A stretch of 64,000 nucleotides of DNA, from NCBI GenBank assembly GCA_029782295.1, contig JAKOVB010000027.1, positions 186,001-250,000 of the forward strand, written 5' to 3'. The notes beneath the pieces were generated by a model. That model did not search any database, was not told the DNA's origin, and saw only the letters and a program-made list of their open reading frames with translations. The position numbers were made by a program, and so were the translations under genes. The stretch comes from Pseudomonadota bacterium. Its GTDB lineage: Bacteria > Pseudomonadota > Gammaproteobacteria > Burkholderiales > Methylophilaceae. Below, one piece after another: positions 48,638-57,057 of the stretch. Each line of letters opens with the position of its first letter. Positions within the stretch are counted from its first letter, which is position 1.

Positions 48638-48775
48638 GGTTCGATTCCTTTTCAAAAGTTGAACTACCGGGTTGCTTGCACTATGGAGTTAATTCGCTTT
48701 AGCAGCTTGGTCCCATTGTGCCTGCCGATCCGTCTCAACCCACTGCACGAAGTCATGAATGCGCTCTCATGATTT

Positions 48776-49960
48776 TCATGAATCACGCCGCAAGCGGTAC
48801 AGCGCCAACCCCCCGATCGCCAGCGTCACCACACCGCCGAACAGGGTGGCAGACTCGACCACCGGCATTCCGCTGCCTTGCATCAACACATACAGCCCCA
48901 CCAGGCCAAGCATGGCAAAGTTTTCGACGAAATTCTGCACTGCCACCGCATGGCCTGCACCGACCGTTTCATGGCCCTTTTCCTGCAACAGGGCATTGAG
49001 CGGCACCACGTAGAAACCGCCGCAGGCGCCCACCAGCACCAGCAACAACAGGGTCGGATACAACTGGGTCATGTGCGCGAAGAGGATGATCACCAGACCG
49101 ATCAGGATCCCCGCAGGCAAGGCACGATTGACCTTGCCGAGCGAAACATAGGCTGCCGCACCGGCTGCGCCGATCGCAATCCCGACCGCCACGGCACCGC
49201 TCAGGTTGGCCGGCATGCTGAGGTCGCTGATGCCGAGCGCCACCGGCACCCAGGCCACCAGCAGCAGCCGCAAGGTTGAACCAGCCCCCCAGAACACGCT
49301 GGTGCCAATCAGCGAGAAGCGCGCATCCCTGTTCCGGAAAAGGATAGCCAGCGCAGCGAAGAAGTCCTTGACCAGAACCCCGGGCAAGAATCTTTCCAGT
49401 GGATGGGCCGGCGGCAATCGGGGGATCAGGGCATTGGCCGCCGCCGCCAGCAGGTAGCAACAGCAGATTGCCAGCAATGCCGTGATGACGGACGCATCCG
49501 CCAGCCTCCCGCCCAGCACAGCCCCCAGCAGGATGGCGACAATGGTCGACCCCTCCATCATGCCGTTGGCCTTGACCAGTTTGTCCGGCACCACCATTTC
49601 AGAAAGGATGCCGTACTTCGCTGGCGAATAGGCTGCGGCCCCGACACCCACCAGGTTATAGGCAATGAGCGGATGCAAGCCCAACAGCATCGCGCAGGCC
49701 CCGAGGAATTTCATGCCATTGGCCACCAGCATCACCCGCCCCTTGGGCCAGGCATCGGCAAACGGACCGACAAACGGCGCGAGGAAAATGAACGCGATCA
49801 CGAACGCCTCCTGCAGCATCGGCGTCTGCCAGTCCGGCGCAGCATGCGCTTTGAGCATGGCAATGGCTGCAAACAGCAAAGCGTTATCTGCGAGGGCCGA
49901 GAGAAACTGCGCAAACAGGACGGCGATCATGCCCCGCGTCATCAGGTTTTCGCTCATCAT
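48776..49960 (-). CDS. lplT: Lysophospholipid transporter LplT-like MFS protein, copy 2
   Basis: A 394-residue paralogue of the 12176-13354 protein, with AQFLSALADNALLFAAIAML, FVGPFADAWPKGRVMLVAN, AAYSPAKYGILSE and KANGMMEG. Its ATG overlaps the aas stop by 4 bases (ATGA), the arrangement that pairs lysophospholipid import with re-acylation. This is the better candidate for true LplT function. Confidence 0.9.
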   Translation of the reverse strand: MMSENLMTRGMIAVLFAQFLSALADNALLFAAIAMLKAHAAPDWQTPMLQEAFVIAFIFLAPFVGPFADAWPKGRVMLVANGMKFLGACAMLLGLHPLIAYNLVGVGAAAYSPAKYGILSEMVVPDKLVKANGMMEGSTIVAILLGAVLGGRLADASVITALLAICCCYLLAAAANALIPRLPPAHPLERFLPGVLVKDFFAALAILFRNRDARFSLIGTSVFWGAGSTLRLLLVAWVPVALGISDLSMPANLSGAVAVGIAIGAAGAAAYVSLGKVNRALPAGILIGLVIILFAHMTQLYPTLLLLVLVGACGGFYVVPLNALLQEKGHETVGAGHAVAVQNFVENFAMLGLVGLYVLMQGSGMPVVESATLFGGVVTLAIGGLALYRLRRDS

Positions 49961-52077
49961 GCGTTTTCCGCCATCTGTTTCAAGGTCACATAATCCGTCT
50001 TGCCGGTCCCCAGCAACGGCAACTCCCTGACCGCCACGACCTTGCGGGGCACTGCCAATTCCGGACTGCCCAGTTCTCTCGCAGCCGCCTGCAAAACTTC
50101 ACGGCCCAATGTCGTATCAGTCGTGAACAGCACGATACTCTCGCCACGCTGAGGGTCCATCTGTGTCGTGGCAGCGTGCAGGCAGGCCGGCGAAGACCGA
50201 TGGGCGATCTGTTCCACGCTTTCCAGCGACACCATTTCCCCGGCCACCTTGGCAAAGCGTTTGACACGTCCGAGTATCCTGACGAAACCTTCCGGGTCGA
50301 TTTCCACCACATCGCCTGTGCTGTACCAGCCCTCCTCGGGGGCCTTCAGCACGCCCGGGTTGTCGTACAAATAATAGCCCAGCATGACGTTGGGGCCGCG
50401 CACTGACAGCAGGCCGCCGACTGCGATGCCGGGGACGGGTTCCAGCCTAGGCTCCAGCCCCGGCAGCAGCGGGCCGACGGTCCCGCTGCGATAGGCCATC
50501 GGTGTATTGACGGAGAGCACCGGTGCACACTCTGTTGCACCGTAGCCTTCCAGGATGCGAATACCGAATTTCTCCATCCAGGTCTTGCGTACTTCCTCAT
50601 TCAGTTTTTCCGCGCCCGCGACGACATAGCGCAGTTTGTAGAAATCGTATGGATGCGCGAAGCGCGCGTAGTTGCCCAGGAAAGTGCTGGTGCCGAACAG
50701 GACCGTGCAACCGCGGTCATAGATGATTTCGGGGATGATGCGGTAATGCAGCGGTGAAGGATAGAGGAACATTTTCGACCCGGTCACCAGCGGCATGACG
50801 GCACCACAGGTAAAACCGAAGGCATGGAACAGTGGCAGCGCGATCATGAATTTGTCGGACGGGCTGAAGTCGATCACCGCACGAATCTGCGCGATGTTGG
50901 CGAGGATGCCGCGATGGCTGTGCACCACCCCCTTGGGCTTGCCTTCCGACCCCGAGGTGAACAGGATGACTGCCGGGTCTTCCGGTCTGACGCATTGCTC
51001 GACGGCCCGGGGAAACCATCGGGCATACCCCATCAACCAGATGTTGTCCCACAGGTTGAATCTGGCGCGCAGGTCTTCCAGATACACGATATTGATGCCC
51101 TGCATGGCAGCAAGGGTCTCGCCCAATCTGGCGGCTTCGATGAACTGGCGCGAAGTCAGGATGGTGGCGACCTTGGCCGCGACGCAGGCGTTCTTTATCC
51201 CTGCGGTACCCGCCGTATAGTTGAGCATGGCCGGGACCCGCCGCATCGCACTCATGCCGAAGATCAGGCAGACCGTGCTGCTGACGTTCGGCAACAGCAC
51301 CCCCAGCGCTTCCCCTGGTGCGGAAACCTTGGTAGCTAGCCGCCCCATGGCCAGGCTGCGTGTGAGAAGATCCCCGTAACTTTCCTCCACTTGCCGCATG
51401 TCTTCCAGCAAGCGCGTGCCGCGACCGTGGATGGCGACCGCATCCAGCAGCGCGCTGAACAATGTCTGAACTGGTTGCGACTTGAACAGCATTTCCTGCA
51501 TCAGCCTGCGCATGGCCTCTCCGGACAGCCGACGCCGCAGTTTGGCTGTCGGCGCCTGCGGCAGGGGAATGCATGTCGGTTCGAGGAAAGACAACGTCAC
51601 GCGCGGAAACAGATGATGCGGATAGTTGCCGGACAAGCGGCTGAAGTATGAACGCGCCGGACCATCCAGGCGTACCGGCAATATCGTGGCACCCGTCCTG
51701 GCGGCAACAAAGCCGGGACCGTCGTAGACTTTCATCAGGCTGCCGGTCAGGGTGATCCGACCCTCCGGAAAGATCACCACCGGCTCGCCGGCCTCCAGGA
51801 GCTTGATCACTTTTTTCATGGCCAGCGGGCTGGTCGGATCGACAGCCAGGTGCGGCACCTGCGAGAGAATCAAGCGGAACCAGGGATTGAGCAGGACCGT
51901 GGTATGTACCACGAAGGTGGCGCGAAATGGCAGAAACAGGCCTAGCAGCAGACCGTCCAGGAAAGACTCGTGATTGGCGACCACCAGCAGTTTTCCACCC
52001 TCCGGAGGCGGAGGATGTCCATTCAGGCGAACACGAAACAACACGCGAAAAAGCAGCTTCAACAGCGATTTGATCAT
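49957..52077 (-). CDS. aas: Bifunctional Aas-type acyltransferase/acyl-ACP synthetase
   Basis: A 706-residue fusion. The N-terminal acyltransferase (about 10-190) has the HX4D motif NHESFLDG and the FPEGR motif (VIFPEGRITLTG). The C-terminal AMP-forming synthetase (about 225-700) has ILFTSGSEGKPKGVVHSH, a GYGATE motif and YSTGDVVEIDPEGF. Aas re-acylates lysophosphatidylethanolamine with acyl-ACP at the inner membrane. It forms an operon with the ArsR gene upstream (43-base gap) and lplT downstream. Confidence 0.92.
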   Translation of the reverse strand: MIKSLLKLLFRVLFRVRLNGHPPPPEGGKLLVVANHESFLDGLLLGLFLPFRATFVVHTTVLLNPWFRLILSQVPHLAVDPTSPLAMKKVIKLLEAGEPVVIFPEGRITLTGSLMKVYDGPGFVAARTGATILPVRLDGPARSYFSRLSGNYPHHLFPRVTLSFLEPTCIPLPQAPTAKLRRRLSGEAMRRLMQEMLFKSQPVQTLFSALLDAVAIHGRGTRLLEDMRQVEESYGDLLTRSLAMGRLATKVSAPGEALGVLLPNVSSTVCLIFGMSAMRRVPAMLNYTAGTAGIKNACVAAKVATILTSRQFIEAARLGETLAAMQGINIVYLEDLRARFNLWDNIWLMGYARWFPRAVEQCVRPEDPAVILFTSGSEGKPKGVVHSHRGILANIAQIRAVIDFSPSDKFMIALPLFHAFGFTCGAVMPLVTGSKMFLYPSPLHYRIIPEIIYDRGCTVLFGTSTFLGNYARFAHPYDFYKLRYVVAGAEKLNEEVRKTWMEKFGIRILEGYGATECAPVLSVNTPMAYRSGTVGPLLPGLEPRLEPVPGIAVGGLLSVRGPNVMLGYYLYDNPGVLKAPEEGWYSTGDVVEIDPEGFVRILGRVKRFAKVAGEMVSLESVEQIAHRSSPACLHAATTQMDPQRGESIVLFTTDTTLGREVLQAAARELGSPELAVPRKVVAVRELPLLGTGKTDYVTLKQMAENA

Positions 52078-52120
52078 GGGAGCGATTTTCTCGAAATGAA
52101 GAACGGCCCGTCCAGCCGTT

Positions 52121-52432
52121 TCAGGTCCTGTCCTGCATGTAATCCAGCACGAGTTTCAAATGCCCGGTAATGTAAGTGTAATCGATCCAGAAATACACCT
52201 CCTTGCCGACCTTCTCGCTTTGCAACGCACCCGCTTGCCTCAACACCTTCAGATGGTGCGAAACCGCAGTCCGGCTCAGGGTGGAAACAGAGGCGATCTG
52301 TGTCACGTTCAGGCGTTCACCCGGCTCGAAGGTCAGCAGAATACGCTGACGCTGCTCGTCGCCCAGCGCCTGGAACAGTTCGGAAATGTTGCGCCAGGCT
52401 TCCGGCAATTTCTGAATATACGCGGTATACAT
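52121..52432 (-). CDS. ArsR-family transcriptional regulator
   Basis: A 103-residue winged-helix repressor. The recognition helix region is VTQIASVSTLSRTAVSHHLKVLRQAGAL, followed by the wing VGKEVYFWID. The metal-binding ELCVCDL motif of ArsR is absent and there are no cysteines, so it probably senses something other than a thiophilic metal. It heads the aas-lplT operon, and a perfect palindrome lies 28 bases before its ATG, so autoregulation and control of membrane repair genes are likely. Confidence 0.9.
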   Translation of the reverse strand: MYTAYIQKLPEAWRNISELFQALGDEQRQRILLTFEPGERLNVTQIASVSTLSRTAVSHHLKVLRQAGALQSEKVGKEVYFWIDYTYITGHLKLVLDYMQDRT

Positions 52433-52460
52433 GTCTACAAGTTTAGATATTTAGTTATGA

Positions 52461-52479
52461 ATATTTATTCAATAAATAT
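52461..52479. promoter_or_regulatory. Palindromic operator candidate for the ArsR regulator
   Basis: ATATTTATTCAATAAATAT is a perfect 9-1-9 palindrome of the AT-rich kind that ArsR/SmtB proteins bind. It lies in the gap between the divergent ArsR gene and the secreted-protein gene, where it could control both directions. Confidence 0.65.
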
Positions 52480-52544
52480 AAGCTTGATCCATGTCGCCGC
52501 CAAAGTCAAAATGTCCTGTATCCAACTCGCTGGCCCATTTCCTG

Positions 52545-52925
52545 ATGCGTCACCTTGCCGTAGCCTTTACCTGCTTGCACCTGCTTGCATTCAGCCCCGC
52601 CGGATATAGTGGCGACATGCCCCGGGATACCGACCTGCAAGCCGGCATCAACCAGAAATACCGGAATTATTTCGGACCGGACAGCCAGATGCTGCTGCCA
52701 TTCAAAACCGTTGAGGTTGCAGAGTGGAAGAAAATCCGGGCAGAGCAGAAGGCAAGAACGGTCTATACCGAACCCGACAAGTTCTACAACGGCAAGGTGT
52801 ATACCCTGACGTTGTACCAGGTCGGCGATCACTACTTCCTGGATGCCAAAGGCGGCTTCTGGGGAATGGATGAACTGGTTTACGGTCCGATCAGCGCAGA
52901 TGAACTGAAGCCCGATTCCCCTTGA
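52545..52925 (+). CDS. Secreted protein of unknown function
   Basis: A 126-residue protein with an N-terminal hydrophobic signal (AVAFTCLHLLAFSPAGYSG). The mature part contains FGPDSQMLLPFKTVEVAEWKK and KVYTLTLYQVGDHYFLDAKGGFWGMDELVYG. I recognise no family. The frame could start at 52491, but the added 18 residues are polar and would disrupt the signal; neither start has a ribosome-binding site. It is divergent from the ArsR gene across the palindrome. Confidence 0.65.
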   Translation: MRHLAVAFTCLHLLAFSPAGYSGDMPRDTDLQAGINQKYRNYFGPDSQMLLPFKTVEVAEWKKIRAEQKARTVYTEPDKFYNGKVYTLTLYQVGDHYFLDAKGGFWGMDELVYGPISADELKPDSP

Positions 52926-52956
52926 AATCTGGCGGAGAAAAACACGAGGTCACGGC

Positions 52957-54273
52957 ATGATGAATGAGGCACCCCAGCAGGACAACATCCACGTGTCGCT
53001 GTTCGACATGGTGAACGCGCTCTCCACCGCACTGGACATCATCAACCCGGCACTGGATTCCCATCAGAAACGCACCTGCTTCATCGCAGCCAGCCTGGCC
53101 CGAGAACTCGGCATCGAGGGCGAAGCCTATGACGATATTTTTTCCGCAGCCATCCTGCATGACATCGGCGCCATCGCCTTGTGGGAACGACTCCAGCTGC
53201 TGGAATTCGAAGACGAGTCGCCACATCTGCACGCGCGGCTGGGGGCCCTGCTCCTGGAGCGATTCGAGCCATTCAGGCGTTTCTCGCATATCGTGCGCTG
53301 CCACCATGTGCAATGGAACCACGGCAAGAACACCCAGTTCGACGACCAGCCTGTGCCGATGGCCAGCCACCTGGTCTACCTGGCTGACCGTATCGAAGTC
53401 CTGGCACAGGGCAACGACAACATCATCATGGACGCGCCCGTGATCCGGGAACGCGTGGCCGCACTGTCAGGCGAGCACTTTCACCCGGATCTCGTCAACG
53501 CGTTCCTGAAAATCTCGTCGCCGGAAAGTTTCTGGCTGGACCTGATGTCGCACAAGATGAACGACATCCTGATGGAGATGGCACCCTACAAGACCGTCTC
53601 GCTGGATCTCGAGCAACTCGCCCGCCTGGCACGTTTCTATTCGCTGGTCATCGACTCGCGCAGCCGCTTCACCGCGACCCACTCGGCTGGCGTGGCAACC
53701 TGCGCCACAGTCCTGGCAAAACGCATCGGCATGTCGGCACTGGATACCACCAAGGTCAAAATCGCAGGCTACCTGCATGACCTGGGGAAGCTCGGCATCT
53801 CCAACAGCCTGATCGAAAAACCGGGCAGGCTAGACACGACCGAGCTCTCCAGAATGAAGACCCACAGTTACCTGACCTTCGAGATCCTTTCGCAAATCCA
53901 CGGCATGAGCGATATCGCCAGTTGGGCAGCCTCCCACCATGAGCGGCTGGATGGCAGCGGCTATCCCTTCCATAAGTCTGGCGACCAGTTGCCGCTCGGG
54001 GCGCGCATCCTGTGTGTGGCCGATGTCTTTACAGCGCTCACGGAAGATCGTCCCTACCGCGAGGGCATGGGAACTGAACGGGCCATGGCCATCCTCGATG
54101 AACAGGTCGCCACCGGCAAGCTCGACGGACAGGTCGTAAGCGTGTTGCGCGATTGCCTGGATGAGATCGACCAGGCCAGAATCGAGGCCCAGCAGAAGGA
54201 AGAGAATGATCTGGCGAGCTTCTGGGAAATGGCCAAGGAAGTCCCAGAGTCTCCCTTCCTGCCGGCAACATGA
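52957..54273 (+). CDS. HD-GYP-domain protein with second N-terminal HD domain
   Basis: A 438-residue cytoplasmic protein. The N-terminal half is an HD-like region with HDIGAIALWE and a CHHVQWNHG element; the C-terminal half is a full HD-GYP domain with HDLGKLGISNSLIEKPG and HHERLDGSGYP. HD-GYP proteins hydrolyse cyclic-di-GMP. The tandem HD arrangement without a receiver or PAS domain is less common. The second Met is an equally good start. Its end overlaps the esterase start by 4 bases. Confidence 0.9.
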   Translation: MMNEAPQQDNIHVSLFDMVNALSTALDIINPALDSHQKRTCFIAASLARELGIEGEAYDDIFSAAILHDIGAIALWERLQLLEFEDESPHLHARLGALLLERFEPFRRFSHIVRCHHVQWNHGKNTQFDDQPVPMASHLVYLADRIEVLAQGNDNIIMDAPVIRERVAALSGEHFHPDLVNAFLKISSPESFWLDLMSHKMNDILMEMAPYKTVSLDLEQLARLARFYSLVIDSRSRFTATHSAGVATCATVLAKRIGMSALDTTKVKIAGYLHDLGKLGISNSLIEKPGRLDTTELSRMKTHSYLTFEILSQIHGMSDIASWAASHHERLDGSGYPFHKSGDQLPLGARILCVADVFTALTEDRPYREGMGTERAMAILDEQVATGKLDGQVVSVLRDCLDEIDQARIEAQQKEENDLASFWEMAKEVPESPFLPAT

Positions 54274-54899
54274 CCATGCACTTCCGGACACTGCTGATTT
54301 TCTGGCTGATCCTGGGACTTGCCGGATGTGGCCATCCGAAACACGCAGCGATCCCCACCGGCGCCACGGTACTGGTCCTGGGTGACAGTCTGAGTTTCGG
54401 AACAGGAGCCAACAGCGGCGAAGATTACCCCAGCCTGTTGGCGCGGAGCACGGGTTGGAACATCATCAACGCCGGCGTTCCCGGGGACACTTCGGCCGAT
54501 GGCCTGGAGCGATTGCCGGATCTGCTCGAAACTCATGCCCCCAAACTGGTACTGGTGGAACTGGGAGGGAATGACTTCCTCGGGCATCAATCGCGCGCGC
54601 AGATCACACAAAACCTGCGGACAATCCTGAACAACATCAAGGCACGCGGCGTCCCCGCCGTGTTGCTGGCGGTACCGGCACCCACCCCGATGGGTGCTGC
54701 CTTGGGCAACCTGTCCGACGACCCGCTGTACGGCCAGTTGGGCAAGGAAACCCAGACAGCCGTCATCGAAGACGTCCTTTCCGACGTGTTGTCCAAAAAC
54801 ACCCTCAAATCGGACCCGCTCCATCCGAACGCCAAGGGCTACCGGCAGATTGCCGACGGCCTGCAGGAAGCGCTTCGAGACTTGGGGTTCCTGAAGTGA
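54270..54899 (+). CDS. SGNH-family esterase/thioesterase, TesA-like
   Basis: A 209-residue SGNH hydrolase with a lipoprotein signal (LGLAGCG; lipid Cys near 20). Block I is VLVLGDSLSFGTGA with the nucleophile Ser, block II NAGVPGDTS, block III GGNDFL, and the catalytic DxxH is DPLHPN. TesA-type enzymes hydrolyse acyl-CoA and aryl esters; the real substrate is unknown. ATG overlaps the HD-GYP stop. Confidence 0.9.
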   Translation: MTMHFRTLLIFWLILGLAGCGHPKHAAIPTGATVLVLGDSLSFGTGANSGEDYPSLLARSTGWNIINAGVPGDTSADGLERLPDLLETHAPKLVLVELGGNDFLGHQSRAQITQNLRTILNNIKARGVPAVLLAVPAPTPMGAALGNLSDDPLYGQLGKETQTAVIEDVLSDVLSKNTLKSDPLHPNAKGYRQIADGLQEALRDLGFLK

Positions 54900-54914
54900 T
54901 TCAGGCGGATCGCG

Positions 54915-55094
54915 TCAAATGCAGTCGCACAGATCCATGATGTGGTTGGCGATCTCGTTATTCTGCAAGGGCCCGTCTGTCGCCGTATCCAGTCGGACCC
55001 GGTCTTGCGGGTACTCGTACTGGTTGGCATACATCAGGCCTAGTATCGAAGTACGGTGGGTGGTTTGACGTGTTGCATAGCTTTCGAATTGCAT
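54915..55094 (-). CDS. 59-residue protein ending Cys-Asp-Cys-Ile
   Basis: A small frame with AAGGA upstream of its ATG. The peptide starts MQFESYATRQTTHRTSILG, continues with a Tyr/Gln-rich centre (MYANQYEYPQ) and ends NHIMDLCDCI. The two cysteines are its only ones. An in-frame GTG about 23 codons upstream with GGAGG six bases before it is an alternative start. I recognise no family. It lies between an esterase and tpiA; a 21-base inverted repeat lies in its upstream region. Confidence 0.5.
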   Translation of the reverse strand: MQFESYATRQTTHRTSILGLMYANQYEYPQDRVRLDTATDGPLQNNEIANHIMDLCDCI

Positions 55095-55162
55095 GATTCC
55101 TTTTCCTTTTGGGATCTTTTGTTCAGGCCCGGATTGTGTCCGGACTGCCACTTGGTACCTCC

Positions 55163-55183
55163 GGATTGAAAAAAGTTCAATCC
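55163..55183. repeat. Inverted repeat between small ORF and tpiA
   Basis: GGATTGAA and TTCAATCC form a perfect 8-bp inverted repeat with a 5-base A-rich spacer in the divergent region. It could be an operator or an RNA hairpin in the small gene's leader. A second short hairpin (CCTGC/GCAGG) follows it. Confidence 0.45.
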
Positions 55184-55298
55184 TGCATCGCAGGGTATCT
55201 GCACAACATGACAAATTGAAGAAGCCCGCCACGATCTTTGACCTGCCCTGGCGCCCCCAGTAACATCCTCATCATCTGAATCCAAGCGAGTCCCGAAT

Positions 55299-56051
55299 AT
55301 GCGTCGCAAACTGGTGGTCGGTAACTGGAAAATGCACGGCAGCATCGCCGAGAACAAGGCCCTGCTGGACGGGATCGTTGCCGGCGTTCGCGAATACCTG
55401 AACGCGGATTACGTCGTCTGCGCCCCCTATCCCTACCTGAACCAGACCCAATCATTGCTGCAGGGCACCAATGTCGCCTGGGGTGCGCAGAACCTCTGCT
55501 CGACCACCGACGGAGCGCTGACTGGGGCCGTGTCGCCGGCCATGCTGGTGGATTACGGCTGCACCCATGTGATTATCGGCCACTCGGAGCGGCGCAACCT
55601 GTTCCATGAAACCGACGATACCGCGGCTGCCCGCTTCAATGCAGCGATCAACGCCGGGCTGATCCCGATCTTCTGCATGGGTGAATCTGCCGAGGAACGC
55701 GAATCCGACTGGACCGACTACATCGTCGGCCGCCAGCTCGATTCCATCATCCGCCGCTTCGGCCCGCATGTATTGAAAAATGCCGTGCTGGCCTACGAAC
55801 CGCTTTGGGCGGTCGGAAGCGACACGCCGGCAACGCCTGAGCAGGCTGAGGAAGTACACACTTTCATCCGCAAGCGCGTCGCACGCTGTGACCCGGAAAT
55901 CGCAGCCGGCGTGCGCATCCTCTACGGCGGCAGCGTCACCCCGGCCAACGCCCCCAAGCTGTTCGCCATGCCGGACATCGACGGCGGACTGATCGGCCGG
56001 GCTTCACTGAAAATCGACGATTTCGTGGCGATCTGCCGCGCCGCCAATTGA
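55299..56051 (+). CDS. tpiA: Triosephosphate isomerase
   Basis: TpiA (250 aa) interconverts dihydroxyacetone phosphate and glyceraldehyde-3-phosphate. Catalytic residues are in place: GNWKMHG (Asn, Lys), IIGHSERR (His) and AYEPLWAVG (Glu). Departures from the usual sequence are TGAVS for TGE-S, SDTPATPEQ in the loop-6 hinge and IGRASL for VGGASL near the C-terminus. The usual secG-tRNA-nuo neighbours are missing, so this could be a second, diverged copy. Confidence 0.92.
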   Translation: MRRKLVVGNWKMHGSIAENKALLDGIVAGVREYLNADYVVCAPYPYLNQTQSLLQGTNVAWGAQNLCSTTDGALTGAVSPAMLVDYGCTHVIIGHSERRNLFHETDDTAAARFNAAINAGLIPIFCMGESAEERESDWTDYIVGRQLDSIIRRFGPHVLKNAVLAYEPLWAVGSDTPATPEQAEEVHTFIRKRVARCDPEIAAGVRILYGGSVTPANAPKLFAMPDIDGGLIGRASLKIDDFVAICRAAN

Positions 56052-56974
56052 GCAGCCGCAGGAACGCCAGTTCCGGGCTTTCCTGCTCCCTCCCGTTGCC
56101 GACGGGATTCCGCAACCACGACTTTTTCGAGTTTCATCAGCGAGACCCGCTGGGGGTCGCGGAGATCATCGATGGCGCATGCTTGCACAAAGGGTTGTGG
56201 TGGCAGCGCATGCCTGCACGCCTGAGCATTCACCTGACCGACACTTCGGCCGAGATCGAACTGCAAGCCGATGGCCCGATCGATACCGACGGCAAGCCAG
56301 TTTTGGCAGCGATGGCCCGGCGCATGCTGGGGCTGAACCAGCCGGTCGAGGCCTTCGAGCATGCCTATGCAGACCACCCCCTGCTCGGCCCCATGATCGC
56401 CATGAACCCTGGCCTGCGGGTCCCCCTTGCCGCCACCCCGTTCGAAGCACTGACCTGGGCGGTCACCGGCCAGCAGATCAGCCTGGGAGCGGCCGTGTCG
56501 CTGCGCTGCAAGCTGATTCTGGCTACCGGTACACGGCACAGCAGCGGACTGGCCTGTTATCCCGATGCAGAATGTATCGCCGGGTTATCCCTCGAGACGC
56601 TCCGGCAAGCCGGCTTCTCGCAAACCAAGGCACAAACGCTGCTCACATTGAGCAACATGGTGCTGGAGGGCGCCTTGCCCTTGGCAGAATGGGTCAGCGA
56701 ACCCCTGCCTGCATCCGGCATTCAGGCCCGGCTGCTCGCAATCCGAGGTATCGGGCCATGGACGGTCAGTTACGCCCTGCTGCGCGGATTCGGCTGGCTG
56801 GACGGTTCCCTGCATGGCGATGCCGCTGTCCGCCGAGGCATCCAGCGATTGCTGGCACGGACAGACCCGGTCACCGAATCCGAGGCCCAAGCCTGGCTAG
56901 CGCCTTTCACCCCATGGCGGGCTCTGGTGGCGGCCCATCTCTGGGCCTATCGCATCGACCAGCCCAGTCCTTGA
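56048..56974 (+). CDS. DNA-3-methyladenine glycosylase II, AlkA-like
   Basis: A 308-residue helix-hairpin-helix glycosylase that excises alkylated bases. FEALTWAVTGQQISLGAAVSL is the conserved core; the HhH-GPD region is LLAIRGIGPWTVSYALLRGFG followed by the catalytic Asp in LHGDAAVRRGI. The frame opens with TTG overlapping the tpiA stop (TTGA); a later TTG at about 56095 is possible. The N-terminal ~100 residues resemble the AlkA mixed domain. Confidence 0.88.
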   Translation: MSSRRNASSGLSCSLPLPTGFRNHDFFEFHQRDPLGVAEIIDGACLHKGLWWQRMPARLSIHLTDTSAEIELQADGPIDTDGKPVLAAMARRMLGLNQPVEAFEHAYADHPLLGPMIAMNPGLRVPLAATPFEALTWAVTGQQISLGAAVSLRCKLILATGTRHSSGLACYPDAECIAGLSLETLRQAGFSQTKAQTLLTLSNMVLEGALPLAEWVSEPLPASGIQARLLAIRGIGPWTVSYALLRGFGWLDGSLHGDAAVRRGIQRLLARTDPVTESEAQAWLAPFTPWRALVAAHLWAYRIDQPSP

Positions 56975-57057
56975 ACTCGATGACCCAGGGCATTTCACAC
57001 TTGGCAATCGTGGTGTAAATTAGCGCAGGGGCTGCTGAAATCAGGGCTTTTTCCGGT

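Noticed and set aside
48638-48775. 25-codon open stretch on the minus strand between lplT and pqqA
   Set aside because: It has protein-like composition (IHDFVQWVETDRQAQWDQ) but no start codon after the preceding stop and no ribosome-binding site; at most a gene remnant that I cannot identify.
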